Shown here: positions 36,154 to 45,028 of the stretch, one piece after another | Numbering within the stretch: position 1 is the first letter of the stretch | Layout: every line of letters starts with the position of its first letter | Source of the DNA: Pseudonocardia sp. | GTDB taxonomy: Bacteria; Actinomycetota; Actinomycetes; Mycobacteriales; Pseudonocardiaceae | Assembly (NCBI RefSeq): GCF_025465255.1 | Contig: NZ_JAODNI010000072.1 | Span: forward strand, 1 to 60,174 | Reading direction: 5' to 3' | Length of the DNA: 60,174 bases | Program-made: the position numbers and the translations under genes | The notes under the pieces: generated by a model | The model's input: the letters and a program-made list of their open reading frames with translations, nothing else | The model's database searches: none | What the model was told of the DNA's origin: nothing

Positions 36154-36714
36154 TCAGCGGCCCGCGTCCCACCCGTGCAGGACGTCGAGCACGATGCGCG
36201 TGTCGCCACCAGGCCCGGCGAGGGTGAAGACACGGAAGGGCAGGCGGGCGCGGACCCCGACACCGACGGTCGTGTACCCCTCGAACGACCCGCCGAACAC
36301 CACGCTGCGCAACGTGGGAGAGCCGACGACGTTCGCGACCGGCCCGATGCGGGCCGGATAGGTCGGCGCGCCCTGCTCGTCGGTCGACGGGTGGTGCAGC
36401 ACCACCGACAGCCGCGCACCCCCGGGCACGGCCAGGGGTGCGCCCGATCCGTCCTGGACGACGGTGTCCACGTACCGCACGTCCCAACCGGCGCCGACGG
36501 AGCCGGCGACCTGGAAGACGACCCGGTCCCAGCACCGGTCGTGTCCGGTACGAATCGCGACCAGCGGCGAGGTGCTCATCAGCGCCGCCGTCTTCGGCTG
36601 CGAGCCGACGGTCGGGTCGCAGGCGGGCGCCGCGGCAGCGGCGGGCGCACCCACGACGAGCGCGCCGGTGAGTGCGAGGAGCAGGGCGACGAGCAGTCGG
36701 GCGATCGTGGTCAT
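36154..36714 (-). CDS. Secreted protein with AMIN-like domain
   Basis: A 186-residue protein with an N-terminal signal peptide (MTTIARLLVALLLALTGALV, cleavage likely after AAAAA near residue 29). The mature part has two Cys (ACDPTVGSQP and HDRCWDRVVF) and beta-strand-rich sequence ending VLDVLHGWDAGR. The pattern HDRCWDRVVFQVAG is typical of actinobacterial AMIN-like secreted proteins, which are thought to bind cell envelope polymers. The function here is not known. Confidence 0.8.
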   Translation of the reverse strand: MTTIARLLVALLLALTGALVVGAPAAAAAPACDPTVGSQPKTAALMSTSPLVAIRTGHDRCWDRVVFQVAGSVGAGWDVRYVDTVVQDGSGAPLAVPGGARLSVVLHHPSTDEQGAPTYPARIGPVANVVGSPTLRSVVFGGSFEGYTTVGVGVRARLPFRVFTLAGPGGDTRIVLDVLHGWDAGR

Positions 36715-36829
36715 GGCGAGTCCTCTCGCGGCGGTGGCACATCCGGCCACGTAGTGATAGACGTCACAGAGCGCACGAGGTTGCGGCGCCGGGCCGCCGG
36801 ACGTCCGCCGCGAGGAGAGGAGGCCGTCG

Positions 36830-37726
36830 ATGCTGCGGAACCATCGCTCACTCCTGGCGTCGGCGGCACTCGCCGTCGGCGCCGGAGCCGTCGCGAACCG
36901 GGTGAACATGCTCGCGTTCCTGCGCAGGATCCTCTGGGCGACCGCAGCCGGGGGCGCGGCCGTCGCCGTCAACGAGGCGGCAGGCAAGCCCGTGCCCTTC
37001 CTGCGGTGGTCGTTCCTGCGGCTCGCACTCGGGATGAGGCGCCTGCAGCGGGAGTGGCAGGTCGGCGACGGCCGCGAACAGGCGCTCGCCGACCACGTCC
37101 TGGCCACCGCCCGAGCAGGCGACGTCGACGACGCGATCCATGCCGTCGACGAGTTCTGCCACACCCGCAAATTCATGATCAATATCGGCGACGAGAAGGG
37201 CGAGATCCTGGACGCCGCGGTCCGCCGCGCCCGGCCCCGGCTGGTCCTGGAGCTCGGCACCTACTGCGGGTACAGCGCCCTGCGGATCGCCCGCGCGATG
37301 CCCTCGGCCAGGGTCTGCTCCGTCGAGTTCAGCTCCGCCAACGCGGCCGTCGCCCGCAGCATCTGGCGCCACGCGGGCGTCGCGGACCGCGTGAGCGTGA
37401 TCGTCGGGACGCTCGGCGACGGCGGCGCGACGCTCGGGACCCTCCGCGACGAGCACGGCCTCGGCCCCGGCACGCTCGACCTGCTCTTCCTCGACCACGA
37501 CAAGAAGGCCTACCTGCCCGACCTGGAAACCATCGAGGCCGCCTGCTGGCTCCGTCCCGGATCCGTCGTGGTCGCCGACAACGTCGGCTTCCCCGGCGTC
37601 CCCGGGTACCGCGAGACGATGCGGACCGTCGACGGAGGCCGCTGGCGCACCACCGAGCACCGCACCCACGCCGAGTACCAGTTGCTCCTGCCCGACCTCG
37701 TCCTCGTCTCCGAGTACGTCGGCTGA
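36830..37726 (+). CDS. O-methyltransferase (catechol O-methyltransferase-like) with hydrophobic N-terminus
   Basis: A 298-residue protein. About 60 hydrophobic N-terminal residues may anchor it to the membrane. The SAM-binding motif LVLELGTYCGYSALRIA (about 140-156) and the metal-binding LDLLFLDHDKKAYLPDL are typical of the Mg2+-dependent COMT family. The substrate is unknown. A strong GAGGAGAGGAGG precedes the ATG. Confidence 0.87.
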   Translation: MLRNHRSLLASAALAVGAGAVANRVNMLAFLRRILWATAAGGAAVAVNEAAGKPVPFLRWSFLRLALGMRRLQREWQVGDGREQALADHVLATARAGDVDDAIHAVDEFCHTRKFMINIGDEKGEILDAAVRRARPRLVLELGTYCGYSALRIARAMPSARVCSVEFSSANAAVARSIWRHAGVADRVSVIVGTLGDGGATLGTLRDEHGLGPGTLDLLFLDHDKKAYLPDLETIEAACWLRPGSVVVADNVGFPGVPGYRETMRTVDGGRWRTTEHRTHAEYQLLLPDLVLVSEYVG

Positions 37727-37818
37727 TCGGGCGCGCGGGACGGGAGCCAGGGGTATCTCATCGGCGCTTTCCGTGCTCTCCTCAAAGGACGACATGGACG
37801 ACCGGGGGAGCACGGACC

Positions 37819-38583
37819 GTGGCCCGACAAGGCGCGAAGGACCTGGCGGAGTTCTGCACCGAGGTCGAGACGATCAAGGACGTGGTCGAGAGGCTCACCG
37901 CGATCAGGGATACCTCGGCGGCGGACCTCGTACAGCCGCAGATCGACGGGATCTCCTGCTTCTCGCGGCTCTACTGCACCATCACCACGAACATCCTGGA
38001 GACCGTCGAGGGCAGGCGGGAGAAGCGGGAGTTCCGCGATCCCGACTTCCTCACCCTGCTCGACCTGGAGTTCGCCCGGCGCTACCTCGCGGCGATCCAG
38101 AAGTACGCGACCGGGGCGAAGGACACGCCCCGCTGCTGGGCGGTGCTGTTCGACCGCCGCGACGACCAGGACGTCGGGCACCCCAACTTCGCGGCCGCCG
38201 GGGTGAACGCGCACGTCAACTTCGACCTGGCGTTCGCCCTGCTCGAGACGTGGAAGATCTACCCGCCGACCGCGGACCGGAGGTACGACTACGACCTGGT
38301 CAACGACATCTTCGCCGAGGAGATGGACGACCTGAGGGAGGACTTCGGCGCGTTCCTCGCCGAGACCGAGGAGGGCGGGATCCTCGACAGGTTCGGCAAC
38401 GCGGCCTCCGACCTGCTCGTCCGCGTCACCCGGTACCTCGCGTGGGAGGCGGCCGAGCGGGTCTGGGAACACCGCGGCGATCCGGCGGAGTACGCCGAGG
38501 CCGTCGAGGAGGAGCGTCAGCGCCTCGACGACAGCGCCCGGTTCCTGGGCTGGCTGCTGCTCAGCGCGCGCGGCCTGCCCTGA
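37819..38583 (+). CDS. DUF5995 family protein
   Basis: A 254-residue helical protein containing GHPNFAAAGVNAHVNFDLAFALLETW, an H-N-H-like pattern conserved in DUF5995 proteins, and an acidic helix EEMDDLREDFGAFLAETEEG. GGGGGAG lies eight bases before the GTG start. No biochemical role is known. It converges with the STAS-HTH regulator gene. Confidence 0.78.
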   Translation: MARQGAKDLAEFCTEVETIKDVVERLTAIRDTSAADLVQPQIDGISCFSRLYCTITTNILETVEGRREKREFRDPDFLTLLDLEFARRYLAAIQKYATGAKDTPRCWAVLFDRRDDQDVGHPNFAAAGVNAHVNFDLAFALLETWKIYPPTADRRYDYDLVNDIFAEEMDDLREDFGAFLAETEEGGILDRFGNAASDLLVRVTRYLAWEAAERVWEHRGDPAEYAEAVEEERQRLDDSARFLGWLLLSARGLP

Positions 38584-38590
38584 CCCCGCC

Positions 38591-39301
38591 TCAGAACGGT
38601 TCGTCCGAGGTCCGCGTGAAGAGCCGGGTTGCGGCGTGCAGGTTCAGGAGGTTCTCGGTGTCGTGCAGGTCGAGTCGGGTGAGCTGATTGATCCGGTAGA
38701 CGCGGTAGCGGGCCGTGCTGGGGTGGATTCCCAGAGCCCGGGAGGTGGCGGTGTAGTCGCGGCCGTGCTCGAGGAACGTCGAGAGGGTGGTGACGAGTTC
38801 GAGGTGGCCGAACATGTCGTGCTCGATGAGCACGCCGAGCCAGTCCTGGACGAACCGGGCCGCGTCCGGGTTCGTCTGCGCGATCGTGGTGATGCGCGAG
38901 GCGTGCTGGTCGCCGGCCGGACCGGTGGAGGAGGTCCGGGCAGGGTGCGGTGGCTGGTCGGTCATGGCGAGTGCGGCTCCGAGACTCTCGGCGACGGGGA
39001 CGGCCGGGCCGACGCCGCGGGGCGACAGGTGGCTGAGCATCCTCGGATCGGCGCCGATCAGGGCGAGCCTCGCCAGTGGCCAGCCGCCGGCCTGTGTGGT
39101 GGCGGCGGCGAAGACGGTCGCGCAGCCGGGGTGGCGCAACTGCAGGCCGGACAGGTCGGCGACCACGCAGCCCGGGCCGTCGAGCAGTTCCACCAGTGTG
39201 GTGCGGGTCGCCGCGATGGTGTGCATCGACAGCACGCCGACCAGCTGCACCACGACGTATCCGTGGGCCTGCTGGATCACCACCTCGACCGAATCCTTCA
39301 T
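38591..39301 (-). CDS. STAS domain fused to a PucR-type helix-turn-helix
   Basis: A 236-residue two-domain protein. Residues 1-100 form a STAS-like domain (YVVVQLVGVLSMHTIAATRTTLVELL and CVVADLSGLQLRHPG). Residues about 140-236 carry the PucR/CdaR C-terminal helix-turn-helix (HGRDYTATSRALGIHPSTARYRVYRINQLTRLDL). STAS domains usually bind anti-sigma ATPases; placing one on a DNA-binding head suggests direct coupling of partner switching to transcription. GGAGGGGGCCCGAGG precedes ATG 39301. An in-frame upstream extension of about 50 residues is low complexity and probably not coding. Confidence 0.8.
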   Translation of the reverse strand: MKDSVEVVIQQAHGYVVVQLVGVLSMHTIAATRTTLVELLDGPGCVVADLSGLQLRHPGCATVFAAATTQAGGWPLARLALIGADPRMLSHLSPRGVGPAVPVAESLGAALAMTDQPPHPARTSSTGPAGDQHASRITTIAQTNPDAARFVQDWLGVLIEHDMFGHLELVTTLSTFLEHGRDYTATSRALGIHPSTARYRVYRINQLTRLDLHDTENLLNLHAATRLFTRTSDEPF

Positions 39302-39672
39302 CCTCGGGCCCCCTCCCGGAGGTTCGGCTCCGACGTCGTCGGGTGCCGCCGGACGATCTACGGGGGCGGCGCGCAGCGCGCCGGGGACGAGGGAGTGGAC
39401 GGAGGGGGCGGCGGCGACGACGCCGGCCGCTGGGGGAGTCCGTTCCCGGTGCACATGGTCGTCCTTTCCGAACTTCGGTAGTGCGTGCCCCGGAAGTGCT
39501 GCACGGTCATTCCTGCACTCGGGGCGAGATGCTGTTCCGAGGGACGGTAGCCCGACAATGGCGGCTTTGTGGAGGTTCCGTCGAGAAATATGCCACTTGG
39601 CGGAAGCGACCGGCCACCCTCGGTGATTGACTGCGGTACTCCATCCGGGCCTGCGGAGAACAGAGGAGTTCA
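39302..39672. other. Gap without a recognisable gene
   Basis: About 370 bases between the STAS-HTH gene (minus) and the MerR relic (plus). It should hold the promoter of the STAS-HTH gene. I see no operator, RNA or coding sequence that I can support; a short less GC-rich patch (GAGAAATATGCC near 39580) is the only feature. Confidence 0.3.
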
Positions 39673-40401
39673 CTGCAGGCCGTTCGGCGACTGGCCGACC
39701 AAGGCATCCCCACCGCCGAGGCCGCGCGTACGGTGCTCGCGGCCTCACCGCAGACGCTCGGCCTGCCTCCCGAGGTCGACCCGGTCGCGCATCAACTCGG
39801 GGCCGCCGCGCTGGACCTCGACGGGCCCGCGGTCCGCCGGCTGCTGGCCGACCACCTCGCGTGCACCTCGGTCGAGGCGACGTGGGAGAACGTGCTCCGC
39901 CCGGTCCTGGCCGCGATCGGTGCCGGTGGGCGGACCTGGCCCACGGCATCGCCGTGGAGCACCTGATCTCCCATATCGCCACGGGTCGAGCTCACCCGCG
40001 CCGTTCAGCCCGTCGACCCGGCCGGATCGACGGGGCCTGCGGTCCTGCTCGCGTGCACGCCCGAGGAGCGGCACGAGCTGCCCCTGGTCGCGGTGTCCGC
40101 CGCACTCGATGCAGCCGGGATCGTCAGCACGCTGCTGGGTGCCCGGACGCCGGCCCCGGCCCTGGGCGACACCGCGACCCGAGCTGCCCGTGCCGTCATG
40201 GTGGTCCTGGCCCTGACACCCGACGTGACCGATCCCTCGGTCTTCGACCCCATCCCCTGCCCGGCCGACCTGGTCGCGGCAGGCCCCGGATGGACGCCGG
40301 CCGGGCACGCGCCGCCCGTCCTGCTCGTCGACGGCCTCGCCGCCACGGTCGAGACACTCACCCGGCTCCACGTGGCGCACGGCTGCGGCTCGATGGCGTG
40401 A
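39673..40401 (+). pseudogene. MerR-family regulator with cobalamin-type domain, HTH lost and frameshifted
   Basis: From about 39673 the frame reads LQAVRRLADQGIPTAEAARTVLAA, then LGAAALDLDGPAVRRLLADHL, the linker of MerR regulators that carry a B12-binding-like domain. It shifts near 39925 (ADLAHGIAVEHLISHI lies in a second frame) and again near 39990, continuing TPEERHELPLVAVSAALDAAGIVSTLLG to TGA at 40399. The winged-helix DNA-binding head is missing. The open stretch at 40093-40401 alone could make a small effector domain but has no ribosome binding site that I can see. Confidence 0.65.
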
Positions 40402-40419
40402 CGCTCCCGCGGGGCGCGA

Positions 40420-40690
40420 GGCCGTTCCAGGCGGCGGCCCGGCGTGGCGTCGGTCGTGGTGGCCGCGGGCTGCCGAGGCCAGGTCGACGGACGGTCTGAG
40501 GTCCTCCAACGCGGCCCGCAGGCGGCGCGGCACCTGCGGTGAGGCGGCTCCGGCGAGCCGGAGTTCGTCGAACGCGAGCCGGACGTAGCAGTCCCAGCCG
40601 AGGATGCGTTCGATGAGCCGCACGTCGCCGGGAACGGCGCACGCAGGGGGTGAAGACCGCGTTGCCACCGGCTCCTGATCCGAATGAGCC
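40420..40690 (-). pseudogene. C-terminal relic resembling a DUF2254 membrane protein
   Basis: The minus-strand frame reads PGDVRLIERILGWDCYVRLAFDELRLAGAASPQVPRRLRAALEDL before losing coherence. The pattern AFDELRLAGAxSPQVxRRLxAALxDL is one I associate with the C-terminus of DUF2254 proteins. No start codon and no membrane segments lie upstream, so this would be only the tail of a lost gene. Confidence 0.4.
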
Positions 40691-41054
40691 ACCCCTCGAT
40701 CAGCTCGAGCCGTTTCGGGTGGCCCCCGCCGTTGATCCGGATACACGGTCCGGCGGCGTGCCTTCCGTACTTCTCGGTGGAGTCGTGCGCCGGCGGATCG
40801 CGCAAGATTCGTCGAGGCCGGGGATCGATGGCGCGCAACCGAATGCCCAGGATGCGAACCCACGTCCTGTCGGTATGGCCGAGGCATATACGGCATCCGG
40901 GCGACATCGGCTCCGCCATATGTAGCAATTCGCGCGGCCAAGTGGAGGCAGCGGCGGACGGACGAGGGCGAGTTGCTGGACCGGCTCCCGTCGCACCACC
41001 AGACTGGCACTCCCGGTTGTCTCGGGGCGACCGCTGGGTGCTGGGGGAGGATCT
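40691..41054. other. Probable promoter region of the mreB-like gene
   Basis: About 360 bases of non-coding sequence precede the mreB-like gene. Near 40880-40930 the sequence is less GC-rich and contains CATATACGG and CATATGTAGC, which could be -10-like elements. No operator was identified. Confidence 0.35.
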
Positions 41055-42050
41055 GTGGCCGATCTCGGGATCGATCTCGGCACCGCGAACACCGTCGTGT
41101 GCCACGCCGACGAGGGCATCCTGTTCGACGAGCCGTCGGTACTCCTGCTGCGCGGGACGCGCGCCCGTCGCGGGCGGATCATGGCGATCGGCCGGGAGGC
41201 GTCGGAGCTGATCGGGCGGGCACCCGCGGGGTTCACCGCGATGCGGCCGCTGCACGACGGCGTGATCGTCGACCTGGAGACGGCGCAGCTCTACCTGCAG
41301 GCCGTCCTCCGCCGGATCGCGCGGCGCCCCTGGCTGCGGGGCAGGGGCCGGGTGGTCATCGGCGTGCCCAGTGGTGCCACGACGCTGGAACGGCGCGCGC
41401 TGCTGGAGGCTGCGGACGAGGCCGGCATGAGCGGCACGACGGTGCTCGACGAGTCGATCGCCGGCGCGGTCGGCTGCGGGATCGACCCTCTCGAGCGACG
41501 TGTCCACATGGTCGTCGACGTCGGAGGGGGCACCGCGGAGGCGACGGCGTTCTGCTTCGGGGGCGTGGTCGCCTCCCGGTCCTGCCGGGTGGCCGGCGAC
41601 GAGATGACGGTCGCGGTCCACCAGCACCTGCGCGAACACCACCAGCTCGCCGTGGGGGAGCAGGCGGTCGAGGAGGTCAAGGTCCAGGCCGGTTTCGACG
41701 CCGAGCCCAGCCTCGTCGTGCACGGGCGGGACATCGGGTCGGGCCGCCCGCGGCTCGAGACGATCCCGGTCGCGGAGATCACGGAGGTCCTGCGGCCGAT
41801 CACCGACACGATCGTCCGGACGCTCGTGGGCTGCCTGGAGGACCTGCCGCCGCAGGCCGCCGGGGACGTGCTGGCCGACGGGATCCTGATGTTCGGCGGC
41901 GCCGCCCTCACCAGCGGTTTCGACCAGAGCCTCGAGCGGGCGTTCGGCCTGCCGGTGAAACGGGCCGAGAACCCGCTGACCTGCGTCGCCGAGGGTGCCG
42001 CGCGGTGCCTGCGGAGCCCGGGCGTGTTGGAGGCCTACGGCCGCACCTGA
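41055..42050 (+). CDS. MreB/Mbl-family actin-like protein
   Basis: A 331-residue actin-fold ATPase. The phosphate 1 loop DLGTANTVV (residues 7-15), the phosphate 2 loop VVDVGGGTAEATAF and the adenosine motif MFGGAALTSGF are all present, so nucleotide binding should be intact. MreB filaments steer lateral wall synthesis in rods. Many actinobacteria grow from the poles without MreB, and here the gene converges, 12 bases apart, on a gene for a fused wall polymerase. It may serve sporulation or a special growth phase. A GGGGGAGG precedes the GTG start. Confidence 0.9.
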   Translation: MADLGIDLGTANTVVCHADEGILFDEPSVLLLRGTRARRGRIMAIGREASELIGRAPAGFTAMRPLHDGVIVDLETAQLYLQAVLRRIARRPWLRGRGRVVIGVPSGATTLERRALLEAADEAGMSGTTVLDESIAGAVGCGIDPLERRVHMVVDVGGGTAEATAFCFGGVVASRSCRVAGDEMTVAVHQHLREHHQLAVGEQAVEEVKVQAGFDAEPSLVVHGRDIGSGRPRLETIPVAEITEVLRPITDTIVRTLVGCLEDLPPQAAGDVLADGILMFGGAALTSGFDQSLERAFGLPVKRAENPLTCVAEGAARCLRSPGVLEAYGRT

Positions 42051-42062
42051 GCGCCGCCGCGC

Positions 42063-45008
42063 CTACGGCGACTGCACCGGCGCGGTGGCGAGCACGTCGG
42101 CCTGGTGGCCGAGGTAGTACCGGAGCCCGTCGGCGACCACCGTCCCTGCGTTGTTGGCGCCCGTGCCGGGACCCTGGACGAGCGCCGTCATGACCACGCC
42201 GGGATTCGGCATGGGAGCGGCGGCGGCCATCCAGTTGTCGTAGCTGTCGGCGGACAGGCTCCCGTCCTCCGCGGTCCCGGTCTTCGCCCCGACCGGCACG
42301 GGCAGGCCCGCGAGCCGGGTGGCGGTCCCACCGGTCACGGCCGCCCGCATCCCGTCCCGGACCGGGCCGAGGGAGCCGGCGAAGGGGATCGGGGTCGGCG
42401 GGGTGACGGGAAGGGCGATGAACGCGCCGCCACCGGGGCCGGTGGCCAGGCCCAGCCGCGGGGTGACGAGCTGTCCGGTGGCGACACCGGCCGTCCACCG
42501 GGCGTTCTGCAGCGGCGTGACCTGCAGGTAGCCCTGCCCGATGCCGAGGATCACCGTCGAGCCGCCGTACCAGACGCCGCCGCGGTCGTGCACCGACCGG
42601 GGCGTGCCGAGGTAGCCCGCCGACTCCGCGGGCAGGTCGATCCCGGTCGGCGCGCCCACCCCCAGCGCGTGGGCGGTGTCGATGAGCGAATCGGGCCCCA
42701 GTGCGTTGGCCAGCTTGTAGAAGTACACGTCGTTGGACCAGGCGAGGGACTGCACGAGGTCCATCGGGCCCATCGGCTTCCAGTTGCCGAACGTGTGGTC
42801 GCCGAGGGTGAAGCTCGCCCCGGTGGGGATCACCTGCTCGGGCGGGAACACCGGGTGCGCGGTGGCGGCCGCACCCACGACCAGCTTGAACGTCGATCCC
42901 GGCGGCACGGCGGCCTGGGTCACGTGCTCGATCATGGGGTGGCCCGGTGCTGCGGCGGCGGCCTGCAGCGCGCCCGGGTCGACCGGCGGACCGTAGACGC
43001 TGTTGTCGTAGGAGGGCAGGCTCGCGATCGCCAGGACCTGGCCGTCGCGCGGGTCCATCGCGACGGCGGCGCCGATCGCGCTCGGGCTCCGCTGGCCCCG
43101 CAGCGCCGTCTCGAGGCTCCTGGTCAGCTGCTGCTGCAGTCCGAGGTCCAGCGACAGCCTCAGATCGGCGCCCGGCAGCGGATCCGTGCGCGCACCCATC
43201 GCCACCGGCACACCCGCCGGCGTGACGTACACGCACTGCTGGCCGTTCGTCCCGCGCAGGACCGCGTCGTACTGCTGCTCGAGGCCGGCCCGCCCGACGA
43301 TCTCGCCGGGCGGCAGGTCCGGCCACCGCTCCAGGTCGGCCGGCGTGGCCACCCCCGCGAACCCGAGGACCGGGCCGAGGAGGGGCCCCGTCGGGTAGGA
43401 CCGCCGCGGCTCCGGCACGACCAGCACCCCGGTGATGCCCGCCGCGATGACCGCGTCCCCGGTGGCCCGGGGGACGTCGGCCACCCGGAGCGCGATGGTG
43501 GTCGCGGGCACACCGTCGAGGGCGGCGCGCACCGCGTCGACCGGCTGTGCGGTGAGCGCGGCGAGCCGGGCGACGTCGTCCGGCCGGGACCGCAGCACGG
43601 CGGGCACCGCGACGACCTGGTCGACCCCGGTGTCCGAGGAGGCCGTACCGGTGGCGAGCGGGGCGCCGTGCCGGTCCGTGATAGCGCCGCGCTGGGCGGG
43701 GATCCGGATGCAGCGCGTCATCTGCTCCTGCCCCGCCGCGCTCAGCGCCGCGCCGTCGGCGGCCTGCACGTTCCAGCCGTAGAGCCCGAACGCCACGAGC
43801 AGCCCGGTCAGCCCCAGCGCGGTCGCCCGCACCAGCCGCGGCCTGGCGCGCCAGCGCGGCACCGCCCACAGCCGCCGGCGCGCCCCGTCCCGGCGCACCC
43901 CGAGGACGACCCCGAGCGCCACCAGGTGCACCAACAGCGCCGTCCCCCCGATGCTCAGCAGCGGGAACGGCACCCCGGCCAGCGGCAGCAACCCGAGGTT
44001 GCCGCCCAGCGACACGACGATCTCCACCCCGAGCAGGACCGCGAGACCGCCGCCGACGAGGGCCCCGTGCGGCGTGCGGGGCGCCCGGCTGGCCAGGGCG
44101 ATCCGCCACACCAGCACGATCGCCGCCACGACGACGAGGCCGCCCGCGACCAGCCCGAACTGTTCGACGACGCTGGCCAGCGCGAGGTCGGACTCCCGCT
44201 CGGGCAGGTACTGGGCCAGCAGGTCGGTCAGCGGCCCGCCCGAGTGACCGAAGATCGACCCCGAGCCCAGGGCGATGCGCGCCTGCTGCACCGCCCAGCC
44301 CGCGCCCGTGGGCGACACGTGCGCGCCGACGAGGAAGCTGCCGAGCCGCTGCACCTGGTAGGGCCGCAACATCCCGATGACCAGTGGCGTCGCCACGGCG
44401 GCCGCGGCGAACATGGGCAGCAGGAAGCGCGCCGGAACCCGGCCGATGATCAGCATCGCGACCGTGAGCACGGCCAGCAGGGTCGTCGTGCTGAGGTCCG
44501 GCTGGAGCAGCGTGAGCCCGATCGGTACCAGCGCGAGCCCTATCGCGAACACGAAGCGCTGCCACGGGGCGCGGTCCGAACCGAGGACCGCGGCGAGCAC
44601 GAGCAGCAGTCCGAGCTTGGCCAGTTCGGACGGCTGGAAGGTGAACCCGCCGATGCCGATCCACCGGGTGGCGCCGTTCGCCGAGACCCCCAGGACCAGC
44701 ACCGCGCCGAGCAGCAGCACGGCCAGGAGGTAGGTGACCCAGCCGAGGACGGCCAGCAATCCTACCCGGAACCGCCACAGGACGGCCACGAGGGCGATCC
44801 CGGTTGCGCCGACCGCCGCCTGCCGGGCCGCCGTGGCCGGGCCCTCGACCGCATCGAGGTTGGCCAGTCCCAGTCCGACCAGGACGAGCGCGGCGAGGAT
44901 GGCCAACACGTCGAAGGCGACGCCACCGGGGTCCTTGCGCCGCAGCCTCTCGTTCGGCGGGGGGTCGTGCGGCGTTCCGGGCGAACCACCACTCTCCACG
45001 ATCAGCAC
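42063..45008 (-). CDS. SEDS glycosyltransferase fused to a class B penicillin-binding protein
   Basis: A 981-residue single polypeptide. The first about 380 residues form a RodA/FtsW/SpoVE-type SEDS domain with ten or so spans, the FQPSELAKLGLLL motif and ERESDLALA, whose Asp274 matches the polymerase catalytic Asp. After a further span (about 410-430) comes a class B PBP: dimerisation/pedestal region (RGAITDRHGAPLATG), then a transpeptidase with STFK (Ser705, Lys708), SND (758-760) and KTGTAE (Lys909). Every catalytic motif is present. SEDS and class B PBP proteins normally act as separate partners; here the partnership is fixed covalently. Start GTG 45008 is chosen because CGAGGGGG precedes it and it lies 20 bases after the upstream gene. 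Confidence 0.93.
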   Translation of the reverse strand: MLIVESGGSPGTPHDPPPNERLRRKDPGGVAFDVLAILAALVLVGLGLANLDAVEGPATAARQAAVGATGIALVAVLWRFRVGLLAVLGWVTYLLAVLLLGAVLVLGVSANGATRWIGIGGFTFQPSELAKLGLLLVLAAVLGSDRAPWQRFVFAIGLALVPIGLTLLQPDLSTTTLLAVLTVAMLIIGRVPARFLLPMFAAAAVATPLVIGMLRPYQVQRLGSFLVGAHVSPTGAGWAVQQARIALGSGSIFGHSGGPLTDLLAQYLPERESDLALASVVEQFGLVAGGLVVVAAIVLVWRIALASRAPRTPHGALVGGGLAVLLGVEIVVSLGGNLGLLPLAGVPFPLLSIGGTALLVHLVALGVVLGVRRDGARRRLWAVPRWRARPRLVRATALGLTGLLVAFGLYGWNVQAADGAALSAAGQEQMTRCIRIPAQRGAITDRHGAPLATGTASSDTGVDQVVAVPAVLRSRPDDVARLAALTAQPVDAVRAALDGVPATTIALRVADVPRATGDAVIAAGITGVLVVPEPRRSYPTGPLLGPVLGFAGVATPADLERWPDLPPGEIVGRAGLEQQYDAVLRGTNGQQCVYVTPAGVPVAMGARTDPLPGADLRLSLDLGLQQQLTRSLETALRGQRSPSAIGAAVAMDPRDGQVLAIASLPSYDNSVYGPPVDPGALQAAAAAPGHPMIEHVTQAAVPPGSTFKLVVGAAATAHPVFPPEQVIPTGASFTLGDHTFGNWKPMGPMDLVQSLAWSNDVYFYKLANALGPDSLIDTAHALGVGAPTGIDLPAESAGYLGTPRSVHDRGGVWYGGSTVILGIGQGYLQVTPLQNARWTAGVATGQLVTPRLGLATGPGGGAFIALPVTPPTPIPFAGSLGPVRDGMRAAVTGGTATRLAGLPVPVGAKTGTAEDGSLSADSYDNWMAAAAPMPNPGVVMTALVQGPGTGANNAGTVVADGLRYYLGHQADVLATAPVQSP

Positions 45009-45028
45009 ACCATCGCCCCCTCGGGCGG

